This document shows, one piece after another, positions 26,817-36,064 of a DNA stretch of 64,000 nt. The position numbers and the translations under genes are program-made. Source of the DNA: Deefgea chitinilytica. GTDB taxonomy: Bacteria; Pseudomonadota; Gammaproteobacteria; Burkholderiales; Chitinibacteraceae. The stretch is taken from the NCBI RefSeq assembly GCF_016881405.1, contig NZ_WOFE01000001.1, forward strand, positions 124,001 through 188,000, given 5' to 3'. Position 1 is the stretch's first letter. Every line of letters begins with the position of its first letter. Under the pieces are notes generated by a model that was given only the letters and a program-made list of their open reading frames with translations, was not told the DNA's origin and searched no databases.

Positions 26817-27557
26817 ATGAAATGGTTTCTAATATTTTGCTATTGCATTTCGGTTTCTGCATCGGCAGCAGAAAAAGTTATGGTATATACGCATTATGAA
26901 GCGGCTCCTTTTTTAAATGCTCAGCATCATGGGCTAACTGTTGATTTAGCGAATGAACTCACGAAACGTAGCGTAGGGCGTTATGAATTTGTGGTTCAGC
27001 CTACTCCAAGAAAGCGCATTGACTTTATTCTGAGCGATCCTAACTGGCAAGGTATTGTGCCTTGGGTGACCAGCGTATGGTTTCGGGATGAGGCACAAAC
27101 CAAATATGCTTGGAGTGCATCGCTGTTTAATGATGCCGACCTAGTTTTGAGTCATCAGCCGTTTACTTATGCTGGGCCTGAAAGTTTGTTTGGCATGCGT
27201 TTTGGTGGCGTACTCGGGCATCGTTATGCTGAACTTGAGCAGTGGATTGCTGAGGGGAAAATTCAGCGGGATGATGCCTTAAGTGAGATTGGTAACTTAA
27301 AAAAGCTACAGGCTAAGCGGGTTGATGTTGTGTTTATCTCAAATAGCAATTGGATCGCTATTTTGGCTGAAAATCCATCGCTGTCTAAAGGAATTTTCGT
27401 AGCAAAAAAACCAAGAAATGTGTTTGAGCGAAAGTTATTAATTAGCCCTAAAAATCTGCAACTCACACAGTATGTGCAGCGAACGGTGGAAAGTTTGCGA
27501 AATGACGCCGATTGGCAAAAGAAAGTCAGTCCGTATCATTATGCGCTACCCAAATAA
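26817..27557 (+). CDS. Periplasmic solute-binding family 3-like protein
   Basis: Periplasmic type II binding-protein fold resembling the amino-acid-binding SBP family 3. Signal peptide at residues 1-18 (WFLIFCYCISVSASAAEK), then YTHYEAAPFLN...GLTVDLANELTKR, the usual lobe-1 start, and FGMRFGGVLGHRY, typical of lobe 2. 246 residues is the usual length. It starts 21 bases after the GGDEF-EAL gene on the same strand and is convergent with an amino-acid ABC ATPase. It may be the binding subunit of that transporter or, as commonly seen beside c-di-GMP genes, a sensory binding protein. No transporter permease is encoded in this window. Confidence 0.75.
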   Translation: MKWFLIFCYCISVSASAAEKVMVYTHYEAAPFLNAQHHGLTVDLANELTKRSVGRYEFVVQPTPRKRIDFILSDPNWQGIVPWVTSVWFRDEAQTKYAWSASLFNDADLVLSHQPFTYAGPESLFGMRFGGVLGHRYAELEQWIAEGKIQRDDALSEIGNLKKLQAKRVDVVFISNSNWIAILAENPSLSKGIFVAKKPRNVFERKLLISPKNLQLTQYVQRTVESLRNDADWQKKVSPYHYALPK

Positions 27558-27585
27558 AAAAGATGACGCAAGGTCATCTTTTTTA
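27556..27585. terminator. Bidirectional terminator between the SBP gene and the ABC ATPase
   Basis: AAAAAAGATGAC-GCAAG-GTCATCTTTTTT: an 11-bp stem with A and T tails, located between two convergent genes. Confidence 0.88.
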
Positions 27586-27607
27586 TTGTCTGAAGCAATC
27601 CTGCCAT

Positions 27608-28366
27608 TTATTGATGCATCGGAGCCAGAATTTGCCGTAAAAATTGCTTCGCTCGATCGGTTTGCGGATTGGTAAAGAAGCTCTCTGGCACGGTGTCTTC
27701 CACAATTTCACCGTGATCGAGGAAGATCACTCGGTCAGCGACTTCGCGGGCAAAGCCCATTTCATGGGTTACCACCATCATTGTCATGCCAGATTCGGCC
27801 AACTGCTTCATCACGCTCAGTACTTCGCCAATCATTTCTGGATCGAGCGCGCTGGTCGGCTCATCAAACAGCATTACTCGTGGATTCATCGCGAGGCCAC
27901 GGGCAATGGCAACGCGCTGTTGTTGACCACCGGAAAGATTGCTCGGGTAAGCATCTTTTTTATTGGCTAAACCAACGCGTTCAAGTAGTTCGATGGCTTG
28001 TTTATTCGCTTCTACGGGCGCGATTTTTTTGACATTAATCGGTGCCAGCGTAATGTTTTCCAGTACTGATAAATGCGGGTACAGATTGAAATGCTGGAAA
28101 ACAAAACCGACTTCTTCGCGCAATTTATTGATATTGGTTTTGGTGCTGTTGGCTTGAATGCCATCGACCCAAATTTCGCCATCATTGATCGGTTCGAGCT
28201 GATTAATGGTACGAATCAGCGTTGATTTTCCCGAACCAGATGGGCCACAGACGACCACAACTTCGCCTTGTTTGACCTCAAGGTTGAGGTTTTTTAAAAC
28301 ATGGTGGTCGCGGCCATACCATTTATTGACGTTTTGGAAGCGAATCATGGTCACATTAGCATTCAT
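27608..28366 (-). CDS. Polar amino-acid ABC transporter ATP-binding protein (GlnQ/GltL type)
   Basis: ATPase of a polar amino-acid importer. Walker [11 protein letters not shown]-loop [15 protein letters not shown], signature [17 protein letters not shown], Walker [15 protein letters not shown], and H-loop [15 protein letters not shown]. 252 residues; the closing [19 protein letters not shown] is characteristic of the GlnQ/GltL group. ATG 28366 has only a weak AGG upstream; an internal ATG six codons on is possible. No permease gene adjoins it: upstream is a palindromic repeat and ksgA. The rest of the transporter must be elsewhere unless the convergent binding protein is its partner. Confidence 0.93.
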   Translation of the reverse strand: MNANVTMIRFQNVNKWYGRDHHVLKNLNLEVKQGEVVVVCGPSGSGKSTLIRTINQLEPINDGEIWVDGIQANSTKTNINKLREEVGFVFQHFNLYPHLSVLENITLAPINVKKIAPVEANKQAIELLERVGLANKKDAYPSNLSGGQQQRVAIARGLAMNPRVMLFDEPTSALDPEMIGEVLSVMKQLAESGMTMMVVTHEMGFAREVADRVIFLDHGEIVEDTVPESFFTNPQTDRAKQFLRQILAPMHQ

Positions 28367-28420
28367 TTTGGAGCCTGTTATTTTGTGTCGAGAATGTGCA
28401 TCAGCCTAGCGGGGAAATCC

Positions 28421-28568
28421 CTAGCAAGCCGTTGAAAAACGACGACGAGACTCAAATTCTGAATTAAAAAATAGCTTAAAATCCTCATTTACTACCCGTA
28501 AACTCCGGTTTTTCGCTATTTTTTGCCTTGCCTTTGAGCCTCTCGCTACTTTTTCAACGGCCTGCTAG
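28421..28568. repeat. MITE-like 148-bp long palindrome
   Basis: Ends CTAGCAAGCCGTTGAAAAA and (reverse-complemented) CTAGCAGGCCGTTGAAAAA match at 18 of 19 bases. The similarity continues inward with GAGACTCAAA versus GAGGCTCAAA and AAAAAATAGC in both arms, down to a central TTTAC-TACCC-GTAAA hairpin near 28490-28504. The whole element can fold into one cruciform. No ORF inside. It begins 54 bases upstream of the ABC ATPase start codon (which is at 28366 on the minus strand) and ends 13 bases past the ksgA stop. Confidence 0.75.
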
Positions 28569-28581
28569 CTCGGTCGTGTTC

Positions 28582-29367
28582 CTAACTCGCTAACGCATTA
28601 CTGAGCGCCACGTATTGCGCGACACTGACATTCTCTGGGCGGCAGCTTGGATCAATCCCTAGATCGGCCAGCACTTGATCGTTTGCAATGCCTTTGAGGT
28701 TGTTGCGCAGCGTTTTTCGGCGTTGGGCAAAGGCGGCCACAACCAGTTTACGTAGGTGCTCTTCATTGTTAGCCGGATAGGGTAGGACATCGTACGGCAC
28801 CATCCGTACCACCGCCGAATCGACTTTCGGTGGCGGATCAAACGCCTCTGGTGGTACATCGATGATGTGATCCATCAGGTAGCGATACTGCAGCATGATC
28901 GATAGTCGGCCGTAATCGGTGGTGCTCGGTTCAGCCACCATTCGTTCAACCACTTCTTTTTGCAGCATGAAGTGCATGTCGTAAATCACATCGGCAAAGC
29001 TGGCCAGATGAAATAGCAGTGGCGTAGAAATATTGTATGGCAGATTACCAACTAGTTTGATGCGGCCATCGGGCGCAATTTCACGCGCGAGTGCGCCAAA
29101 ATCAAAATTGAGTGCATCAGCGTTGTGAATTACTAAACGCTCTGGCGGATAAATACTTGAGAGGTGGCTAACGATGTCACGGTCGATCTCAACGACATTC
29201 AATTGCGGAACCCTAGCCAATAACGGTGTGGTTAATGCCGCTAAGCCGGGGCCAATTTCAACAATCACGTCATCCGCTTGTGGGTCGACAGCGTTAATAA
29301 TGCCAGCGATGACGCCTTGGTCTTGCAAAAAGTTTTGGCCAAAACGTTTGCGTGGAATGTGTGCCAT
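28582..29367 (-). CDS. ksgA: 16S rRNA (adenine-1518/1519-N6)-dimethyltransferase
   Basis: Dimethylates the two adjacent adenines of the 3' hairpin of 16S rRNA. Motifs: [15 protein letters not shown]-binding [15 protein letters not shown], acidic ligand VEIDRD, catalytic NLPYNIST, and the C-terminal [17 protein letters not shown] 29367 was chosen: it begins [13 protein letters not shown] and has AGGA a few bases upstream, while the longer frame adds nine hydrophobic residues not seen in the family. 261 residues. It is the last gene of lptD-surA-pdxA-ksgA, but 168 bases separate it from pdxA, so it may have its own promoter. Confidence 0.96.
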   Translation of the reverse strand: MAHIPRKRFGQNFLQDQGVIAGIINAVDPQADDVIVEIGPGLAALTTPLLARVPQLNVVEIDRDIVSHLSSIYPPERLVIHNADALNFDFGALAREIAPDGRIKLVGNLPYNISTPLLFHLASFADVIYDMHFMLQKEVVERMVAEPSTTDYGRLSIMLQYRYLMDHIIDVPPEAFDPPPKVDSAVVRMVPYDVLPYPANNEEHLRKLVVAAFAQRRKTLRNNLKGIANDQVLADLGIDPSCRPENVSVAQYVALSNALAS

Positions 29368-29535
29368 GAAAATCCTGAATCCTAATACGAGCAAATAATA
29401 AAGCGAGTGAAGTAAGTTAACTGCATCGATGTTTGGTATAACGCCATCAATACGTTATGAGCACTTTGCTCTACATTGTAAAGCAGTCGCGCAGCCTGAT
29501 TTTTCCGTTGGTCGAAATTTAGGCGGCTAGCAGAC

Positions 29536-30534
29536 TTATGCGTGGGTGGCGAGTAAGGCGGCCAATTGGGTGGCCGAGATCAAACTGCCGAAATCGGCTA
29601 GCCCAGTGCCAGCTAAATCTAGAGCGGTGCCATGATCAACGGAGGTGCGAATAATCGGTAAGCCCAGCGTGATATTGATGCCCGCGCCAAAGGTGGCAAA
29701 TTTGAGTACGGGTAAACCTTGATCGTGATACATCGCCAGCACGGCATCGCCTTGCGCCAGAATCGGCGGATTGAACAAGGTATCAGCAGGCAGCGGGCCG
29801 ATCAGGTGCATACCTTGGGCGCGCAGTGAGTTGAGTACGGGGATGATGACGTCGATTTCTTCTCGCCCCATATGACCGCTTTCACCGGCGTGTGGGTTGA
29901 GCCCAGCGACGATGATTTTAGGCTCGGCGAGGCCAAATTTTTGCTGTAAATCGCGATGCAAAATCGTGATCGTAGTTGCAAGTGATTCTGCCGTTAGCGC
30001 GTTCGCCACATCTTTGAGTGGCAAATGCGTAGTGGCAAGCGCGACGCGCATCATTTTTTGGTCTGCGCCGTATTGGCCAGCTAGCATCATTACAACTTGC
30101 GGGGTATTGGTTTTTTGGGCAAGGTATTCAGTATGTCCAGAGAAATACCCACCTAGCTTCGCATCGTTAATCACGCCTTTATGTAGCGGGGCCGTGACCA
30201 TCGCGGCAAACTCACCGCTGACGCAGCCTGCAATTGCACGATCAAGTAATGCTAGCACATAGGCTGCATTGGCTGGATCGAGCTGCCCAGCTTGGCTTGG
30301 TTTGGCTAAGGGTAAATGGCAAACCGAAATTGGCGCTGGGTTGGCAAGGTCGTAGTCGGGCCAGGCCGCAACATCGGCCGGATTGATTCCGACACAACTA
30401 GCGCGCTCCAGCAGCATTTGGCGATCAGCCAATAAAACAATCGGGCAGGGTATCTGGCTCTGAGTTAGTCTGAGCGATAACTCTGGGCCAATACCTGCAG
30501 GTTCTCCGGTGGTGATCGCCAAAGGTTTTTGCAT
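29536..30534 (-). CDS. pdxA: 4-hydroxythreonine-4-phosphate dehydrogenase
   Basis: NAD-dependent enzyme of pyridoxal phosphate synthesis, producing 3-amino-2-oxopropyl phosphate. Family blocks: ITTGEPAGIGPEL, TAPLHKGVINDAKLGGYFSGHTEYLA (metal His), GLNPHAGESGHMGREE (metal His), GPLPADTLF, AMYHDQGLPVLKF (metal His) and TSVDHGTALDLAGTG. 332 residues (E. coli 329). The ATG shares one base with the surA stop (TAATG), so translation is coupled, as in the conserved surA-pdxA arrangement. Confidence 0.97.
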   Translation of the reverse strand: MQKPLAITTGEPAGIGPELSLRLTQSQIPCPIVLLADRQMLLERASCVGINPADVAAWPDYDLANPAPISVCHLPLAKPSQAGQLDPANAAYVLALLDRAIAGCVSGEFAAMVTAPLHKGVINDAKLGGYFSGHTEYLAQKTNTPQVVMMLAGQYGADQKMMRVALATTHLPLKDVANALTAESLATTITILHRDLQQKFGLAEPKIIVAGLNPHAGESGHMGREEIDVIIPVLNSLRAQGMHLIGPLPADTLFNPPILAQGDAVLAMYHDQGLPVLKFATFGAGINITLGLPIIRTSVDHGTALDLAGTGLADFGSLISATQLAALLATHA

Positions 30535-31823
30535 TATTCGTCCTTCAGACGAATTTCAACGTGAGCACGATCACGTAATTGGCGTAACCAATCATCGTAT
30601 TGTTCTTCGGCTTTACGTTGTTTGAGTTCATTACGCAATTTGAAGCGCGCACGCTCTAAGGTCACGTCTTGTTTGCGGCGACCGTCAACACGAATCAGAT
30701 GAAAACCAAACGGGCTTTGCACGACGCTGCTGATTTCGCCAATTTTGAGTGCATCCATCGCTTTTTCAAATTCGGGTACGGTCTCGCCCGGATTGAGCCA
30801 GCCTAGATCGCCGCCTTTGGTGGCGGTGGCATCGTCAGAAAAGGCTTTCGCTAGATCTTCAAACTTCTCGCCATTGAGGATTCGAATTCGAAGTTGACTT
30901 AATTTTTGCTTGGCATCGGTTGTCGATACAATTTCATTGCTACGAATCAGAATATGGCGCGCATTTGTTTGCTCAACGACCACTTGTTCTTGCTGGCTGC
31001 GTTTGTCGATCAGTTTAAAAATATGAAAACCAGCAGGGCTACGAACAATATCGGTTAGCTCGCCTGGCTGTAATTTATCAAGCAGTGAGGTAAATGCGGG
31101 TGGCAAAGAACCTGCCGGACGCCAACCGAGCGAGCCGCCATTGTTGGCATTTTTATCCGTCGAGAAGCTCGCAGCGACACTGGCGAATGTCGCGCCAGTT
31201 TCCAGCTCTTTTCGAGCCGATTGAATTTTGATGCGGCGTTCTTGAATTTGATCTGGATTTGCATTTTCTGGCACTGGAATAAAAATCTGCGCCAAATCGT
31301 ATTCCATCTGTGCTTTGTTAGCCGAGAGCTTTAAGTAATCATCAATCTCTGATTCAGTCACGACCACTTTGTTGTCGATTTCGCGCTCTTTTAAGCGTGC
31401 GAGCAGCATATCTTGGCGAATTTGGTCGCGAAATTCACGCCAGCCAATGCCGGTTTCTTCGAGTCGCTTGCGAAATTCGGGTAGTGACAATTGATTTTGT
31501 GCCGCAATACGATTAATTGCATTTTCAAGTTGATTGTCATCAATACGAATCCCTGTTTGCTGGGCGTATTGAATTTGAATCTGATCGATAATCATCCGAT
31601 CTAGCACTTGCTGTTGCAGCACCTCATATGGTGGTGCTTTGATATTTTGTTTGGCTAGATTCTCGCGCACCGTATTGATTTTTTTCTGTAGCTCAACTTG
31701 GGTGATGGCATTGCGGTTGACCACGGCAACAACGCGGTCTGCCGTAATAATTTCAGCCATCAAGCTGCTGCTCAGCAGAGATAATGTGAGGGTTGCTGCG
31801 CGCAGCAAATGCATAGTCTTCAT
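30534..31823 (-). CDS. surA: Periplasmic chaperone and peptidyl-prolyl isomerase SurA
   Basis: Escorts unfolded outer-membrane proteins across the periplasm. Signal peptide (LLRAATLTLSLLSSSLMAE), N-terminal chaperone domain (ADRVVAVVNRNAITQVELQ, VLDRMIIDQIQIQYA), then two parvulin domains, each with the family's GGSLGWRPAGSLPPAF and GGDLGWLNPGETVPEFE blocks, and a C-terminal helix. 429 residues (E. coli 428). It follows lptD by 12 bases; LptD is a known SurA client, so the operon couples a client with its chaperone. Confidence 0.97.
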   Translation of the reverse strand: MKTMHLLRAATLTLSLLSSSLMAEIITADRVVAVVNRNAITQVELQKKINTVRENLAKQNIKAPPYEVLQQQVLDRMIIDQIQIQYAQQTGIRIDDNQLENAINRIAAQNQLSLPEFRKRLEETGIGWREFRDQIRQDMLLARLKEREIDNKVVVTESEIDDYLKLSANKAQMEYDLAQIFIPVPENANPDQIQERRIKIQSARKELETGATFASVAASFSTDKNANNGGSLGWRPAGSLPPAFTSLLDKLQPGELTDIVRSPAGFHIFKLIDKRSQQEQVVVEQTNARHILIRSNEIVSTTDAKQKLSQLRIRILNGEKFEDLAKAFSDDATATKGGDLGWLNPGETVPEFEKAMDALKIGEISSVVQSPFGFHLIRVDGRRKQDVTLERARFKLRNELKQRKAEEQYDDWLRQLRDRAHVEIRLKDE

Positions 31824-31835
31824 ACGGTCGTGCCT

Positions 31836-34013
31836 TTAACGAAGTTTTGGAGAGCGGTATGTGTCGGCATAACCAGGAATGGATTGCTTCAATAAATTAA
31901 TCGGGTTGATACCGATGCCCGCTAAACCACCTAATTCTAAGATGGCAAAATAGTTTGTTTTAAAAGTGTTATCGGTCGTGATGTAGCGTTGAGCCGCGAT
32001 ACGAAACGCCCAGCAGCCGGCATTATATTCAAGGCCAGCAATCGTCTCTAGTGATTTGCTGTCTTTCAATGAATAGTTGTAACGGCCTACTGCGAACCAG
32101 CCATTACCCAGCGGCCATTGCCCCGATGTTGAAACTTGCTCAATCGCTGACGATTGATTGCTCACGTAGCGCAGATTCAGCGTTTTAAATTCGCTAGGCG
32201 TCCAATTGATATTCACTTCCGAGTTGATGGTATTGCCAGCATTCAAATCTTGTTGCAATACATAATTGATGTTTACATGATTAGGCAGCTGACTGCCCAC
32301 GGTGACAAATAGATTAGAATTTTTTTCTTCTTCTGCATTGTCTTGGCCGGATAAAGTGACTTTCGGTGAGGTTAGATAAAACTGTTGTCCAATCCCCAGT
32401 GACAAGCGTTCCGCACCCGTGGCGTTATCAAAAATACGTGAACTGACCGCCAGCGTTAAATTGTTGGCGTCATTGATACGGTCGCGTCCAGTGAATTTAT
32501 TTTCAGCAAACAGTTGTGACCAAGACAGAGCCGCTACCGCTGAATCATAATTCGGGATATTGGTTTGTGATTTGTATGGCGCGTAAAGATAATAAATGCG
32601 TGGCTCGAGTGTTTGGGTGATACCGGTGCCAAAAAAATCGCCTTCACGCTCAAAAAACAAACCCGAATCAATACTGGCCATCGGTACAACGAGCGATTCA
32701 TTTCCTAGGCTTTGTCCGCTTGCCGTTTCTGAACGATAGGTATTGGCTTGTAAACTCAATCGCGGGGTAATAAACGCATAGCTATTGGCGAGCGGTAGGC
32801 TGATACTTGGATTAATCCAAGCGCGTTCACCTTGAACTTTGGTTTCGTTCTCAAAGCGAGTGATTTCACCGCTAATCCGTGTTTCTAGCCCGTAGCCGAT
32901 TTGAGGTGCTGCGCTAAAATACCACTGCGGCATCCGCCAATAAGGCGTGTCGACAGGATTGCTTGGGGTTTGCAAGGTTTGATACCGCTGCACGCGCAAG
33001 TGCGTTGACCAAAAATTACCGTTGTAATTCAGTAGCGCCTCTTGGGGTAAATTGACTTGCGATGCGCCCGCTAAAGAATCTGAAAAATCAATGAAATAAT
33101 TGGCATCGGACACGCGCTGGTAGTTCAAATTCAGCGAAAGACGGTCGCTTAATGCTTGATTGTGTTGGAAAAAGACGCCGAAACGATCTGTTTCTGTTTC
33201 ATTATCCCGAATCCCTGACGCACGAATAGTGCCAGCATAGTCGGGTTGCAAGTAGCGAAATTCTCCGCCCAACATCACACCACGATGACCGTAATAGCTT
33301 GGGATAATCGTTGCATCGTAATTGGGGGCAATATTCCAATAAAACGGCTGCGTGAATTGCAGACCATTTTTGTTGCTATAGCCAAATGAAGGCATTAAGA
33401 AACCGGTTTTTCGCCCGCCATCGAGTGGAAAATCGACCCACGGGTAGTAGAAAAACGGTACGCCTTTGAATTCGGCCCAACCATGCCAAGCTTGACCGTA
33501 ATTGGTGGTGTAATCTAGATCAAGCTCTTTGGCATGCAGATACCAATCGTCATTGCCATCGATGCAGGTCGTTAAACGGCCATCTTGAATTTTGTATTTA
33601 TCTTTGCCACCAAATAATACTTTGACGCCGTCACCGCGCACCCGACCTTCGGCCATGTGATAAATCGGATTGTCCATATCCCCGATGCGTGTTTGCATCG
33701 TCATATTAAGGGTGGTGCCTTGTAGCGTATCGCCCTCTTGCACCATTTTGACTTTGTCACCCGCGAGGATTTGATCGGTTGTAAAGTCATTTTTGACCCA
33801 ATCGGCATCAACGGTGACATCACCACGTTTGATCACGACATTGCCGCGTGCTTCGGCAAATTGGCCTTCTTGCACACTGGCTTCGTCCGATTCAATGAAC
33901 ACAGGCGGTTCAACTGGCGTAGCAGGAGGGGCAGCCACAGTAAACATAGGCAAAATAGCCAATGAGAGGGCGACGATATTGATTCGATAAGGAGGAGAAT
34001 TGCTCACCTGCAT
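31836..34013 (-). CDS. lptD: LPS-assembly outer-membrane protein LptD
   Basis: Beta-barrel that inserts lipopolysaccharide in the outer leaflet, with LptE. Signal peptide (YRINIVALSLAILPMFTVAA), N-terminal OstA jellyroll (GQFAEARGNVVIKRGDVTVDADWVKND) and a long C-terminal barrel starting with GGRKTGFLMPSFGYSNKNGLQF. ATG 34013 was chosen; frames up to 34169 run into the divergent amgK and encode a basic non-secretory stretch. Only two cysteines are seen, in TTCIDG and GCWAFR, matching the second and one of the last pair of the four in E. coli, so a single disulfide is expected. 725 residues. Confidence 0.95.
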   Translation of the reverse strand: MQVSNSPPYRINIVALSLAILPMFTVAAPPATPVEPPVFIESDEASVQEGQFAEARGNVVIKRGDVTVDADWVKNDFTTDQILAGDKVKMVQEGDTLQGTTLNMTMQTRIGDMDNPIYHMAEGRVRGDGVKVLFGGKDKYKIQDGRLTTCIDGNDDWYLHAKELDLDYTTNYGQAWHGWAEFKGVPFFYYPWVDFPLDGGRKTGFLMPSFGYSNKNGLQFTQPFYWNIAPNYDATIIPSYYGHRGVMLGGEFRYLQPDYAGTIRASGIRDNETETDRFGVFFQHNQALSDRLSLNLNYQRVSDANYFIDFSDSLAGASQVNLPQEALLNYNGNFWSTHLRVQRYQTLQTPSNPVDTPYWRMPQWYFSAAPQIGYGLETRISGEITRFENETKVQGERAWINPSISLPLANSYAFITPRLSLQANTYRSETASGQSLGNESLVVPMASIDSGLFFEREGDFFGTGITQTLEPRIYYLYAPYKSQTNIPNYDSAVAALSWSQLFAENKFTGRDRINDANNLTLAVSSRIFDNATGAERLSLGIGQQFYLTSPKVTLSGQDNAEEEKNSNLFVTVGSQLPNHVNINYVLQQDLNAGNTINSEVNINWTPSEFKTLNLRYVSNQSSAIEQVSTSGQWPLGNGWFAVGRYNYSLKDSKSLETIAGLEYNAGCWAFRIAAQRYITTDNTFKTNYFAILELGGLAGIGINPINLLKQSIPGYADTYRSPKLR

Positions 34014-34109
34014 GTGGCTTTTGTCATTACTTTGATAGAATCCGGTGATTCTAGCAGTAAACGCCCGAATTATTCTTAACAAACGTTGTAAATAAGGCCT
34101 AAACATCAG

Positions 34110-35102
34110 ATGAATCGCAGTGAACAGCTTTCTAATTGGTTGCAGCAAGTCCGTGGTAGTGCGCCACACTCTCTCGTTTTAGCGGCTGCAGATGCGAGCG
34201 TACGCCAATATTGGCGTGCAACGTGGGCCGATTGTAGTGTCATCGTGATGGACTTTGACCCCGTAGTATTTGATTGTGCGCCATTTTTAGCGAGGCAGCA
34301 GCAATTGGCTGGTGCCGCTATGCCAGTGCCTGCCGTTTATGAGCAAGATCTCGGGTTAGGTTTTGTGGTGCTGGAAGATTTAGGTGATGTCACTTTAGCC
34401 AGTTTGTTGAGCGAAGAAACGGCAAAAGAGTGGTATTTGCGTGCAATCAAGTTGTTGGTTGAGCTGCAAGCGAATACCTCGGATGATGAGTTGCCGCGAT
34501 TTGATGCTGAGTTTATTCAGCGCGAACTGAATATTTGCCTGGAATGGTATTTTGGTCAGCAATTTGGGGTGACTTTGGCAGGCAAAGAATTAGCTACGTG
34601 GGAGCGCGCTTGTGCCTTAATTACGCAGGAAATTCTCAAACAGCCGACTTTGTTTATGCATCGCGACTTCCATTCGCGCAATCTGTTGGTGCAAAACGAC
34701 ACGTTACGATTGATCGACTTTCAAGATGCCGTCAAAGGTCCGATTGCGTACGATTTAGTGTCGCTACTGCGCGACGCTTATGTTGAATGGGGCGAAACCT
34801 TTGTGTTGGATTTGGTGATTCGTTACTGGGAGCAAGCCCGCGCTGCGGGTTTGCCGGTGCACGAAGATTTTGGTGATTTTTATCTCGCGTTTGAAATGGC
34901 GGGTCTGCAGCGTCACCTTAAAATCCTCGGCTTGTTTGCGCGTTTGAAATTCCGCGACAACAAACCGCAGTACCAAGCTGACATCCCACGCGTGTTTCAA
35001 TATGTACGCCAAGTTTGCTTGCGCTACAGCGAGCTTACCCCGCTCGGTCGCTTGTTGGTGAATTTGAATGGCGAAAAAGTCGAAACGGGATATTCGTTTT
35101 AA
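34110..35102 (+). CDS. amgK: N-acetylmuramate/N-acetylglucosamine kinase
   Basis: Anomeric kinase of the MurNAc recycling route that phosphorylates MurNAc at C1. Aminoglycoside-phosphotransferase fold: catalytic FMHRDFHSRNLLVQ (HxDxxxxN) and LIDFQDAVKGPIAYDL (metal Asp). N-terminal ATP region contains ASVRQYWR. 330 residues matches Pseudomonas AmgK. Identity is supported by context: it is divergent from lptD and followed by murU, the same order as in pseudomonads. It bypasses de novo UDP-MurNAc synthesis, and can contribute to intrinsic fosfomycin resistance where studied. Confidence 0.92.
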   Translation: MNRSEQLSNWLQQVRGSAPHSLVLAAADASVRQYWRATWADCSVIVMDFDPVVFDCAPFLARQQQLAGAAMPVPAVYEQDLGLGFVVLEDLGDVTLASLLSEETAKEWYLRAIKLLVELQANTSDDELPRFDAEFIQRELNICLEWYFGQQFGVTLAGKELATWERACALITQEILKQPTLFMHRDFHSRNLLVQNDTLRLIDFQDAVKGPIAYDLVSLLRDAYVEWGETFVLDLVIRYWEQARAAGLPVHEDFGDFYLAFEMAGLQRHLKILGLFARLKFRDNKPQYQADIPRVFQYVRQVCLRYSELTPLGRLLVNLNGEKVETGYSF

Positions 35103-35104
35103 TG

Positions 35105-35185
35105 TGTAAGGAGTGAGGTGTAAGGGGGATCTCCCGATACGCCTACGCGCTTTTACTCCTCACGCCTAACCCCTTACTCCTTACA
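35105..35185. repeat. GTAAGGAG-type palindromic repeat before murU
   Basis: TGTAAGGAG (35105-35113) and CTCCTTACA (35177-35185) are exact inverted copies; inside lie GTGAGG/CCTCAC words and CGCCTA tracts. It fills nearly the whole 89-base spacer between amgK and murU, ending six bases before the murU ATG. Similar words recur at 58853-58899. Confidence 0.6.
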
Positions 35186-35191
35186 TAAACT

Positions 35192-35896
35192 ATGAAAGCA
35201 ATGATTCTGGCCGCTGGCCGTGGCGAGCGAATGCGGCCTTTAACGGATGTCACGCCCAAACCTTTGCTCGATGTGGGCGGCACGCCGTTGATCGGTTGGC
35301 ATTTGCGCCGCTTAGCCGCTGCTGGTTTGACAGAGATTGTGATCAATCATGCTTGGCTGGGCGCGCAAATTGAAGCTGAGCTCCAAGATGGTGCTGCGTA
35401 CGGCGTACGTATCCAGTATTCAGCCGAAACTGCCGCACTCGAAACGGCGGCTGGCATTGCGCGCGCCTTGCCGTTATTAGGTGATGCGTCATTTTTGGTC
35501 GTCAATGGCGATGTATTTACCGATTTTGATTTTGCACGTTTAGCAACTGCTGCCAATTCATTGCGTGCCGATGGCGCGTTGGCGCATTTGATTGTTGTGC
35601 CGAAGGCGGGTTATCCAACGGGACGCGATTTGACTTTGCGCGATGGCCGTGTGCAGCCATGCGGTGAAAATGATACGCCGTACACGTTCTGTGGTTTAGC
35701 TGCGTATCACCCCGCATTTTTTGCCGACGTGCCAAGCGACGCGCCGATGCCTTTGCTGCCGTGCTTGCTCAAAGCGATGGCAGCAGGGCAGGTGACAGGT
35801 GAGTGCTATGCGGGTGAATGGCTTGATGTGGGTACGGTAGAGCGCCTTGAATTTGCCCGTCGCCTGGTGGCTGCGCGTTCAACGCTTGCCGATTAA
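35192..35896 (+). CDS. murU: N-acetylmuramate alpha-1-phosphate uridylyltransferase
   Basis: Converts MurNAc-1-phosphate and UTP to UDP-MurNAc, completing the AmgK/MurU salvage route. Nucleotidyltransferase start MKAMILAAGRGERMRPLTDVTPKPLLDVGG (G-rich loop, RMRP, KPLL Lys), then VVNGDVFTDFDF metal Asp and CGLAAYHP. 234 residues, slightly longer than Pseudomonas MurU (~224). ATG 35192 has no ribosome site, because a palindromic repeat occupies the leader; translation may be coupled to amgK through RNA structure. Confidence 0.92.
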   Translation: MKAMILAAGRGERMRPLTDVTPKPLLDVGGTPLIGWHLRRLAAAGLTEIVINHAWLGAQIEAELQDGAAYGVRIQYSAETAALETAAGIARALPLLGDASFLVVNGDVFTDFDFARLATAANSLRADGALAHLIVVPKAGYPTGRDLTLRDGRVQPCGENDTPYTFCGLAAYHPAFFADVPSDAPMPLLPCLLKAMAAGQVTGECYAGEWLDVGTVERLEFARRLVAARSTLAD

Positions 35897-36064
35897 ATCG
35901 GCCTTTGTGCAGACATAACCCGTCTAATTTGGCTTGGATTGACTGAATGAAAGAATGAGTCAATTTCCAATGTATTTTCCTGTGTGAAATGGGGAAAACG
36001 ATGCTTGTTTTTTGTTGCATTGCAACGTAAATTAAAGCTTGGTCATCACGATTGGGGAAGTCTT

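Noticed and set aside
34014-34169. N-terminal extension of lptD
   Set aside because: It runs into the divergent amgK start, is basic and non-secretory, and hides the obvious signal peptide starting at 34013.
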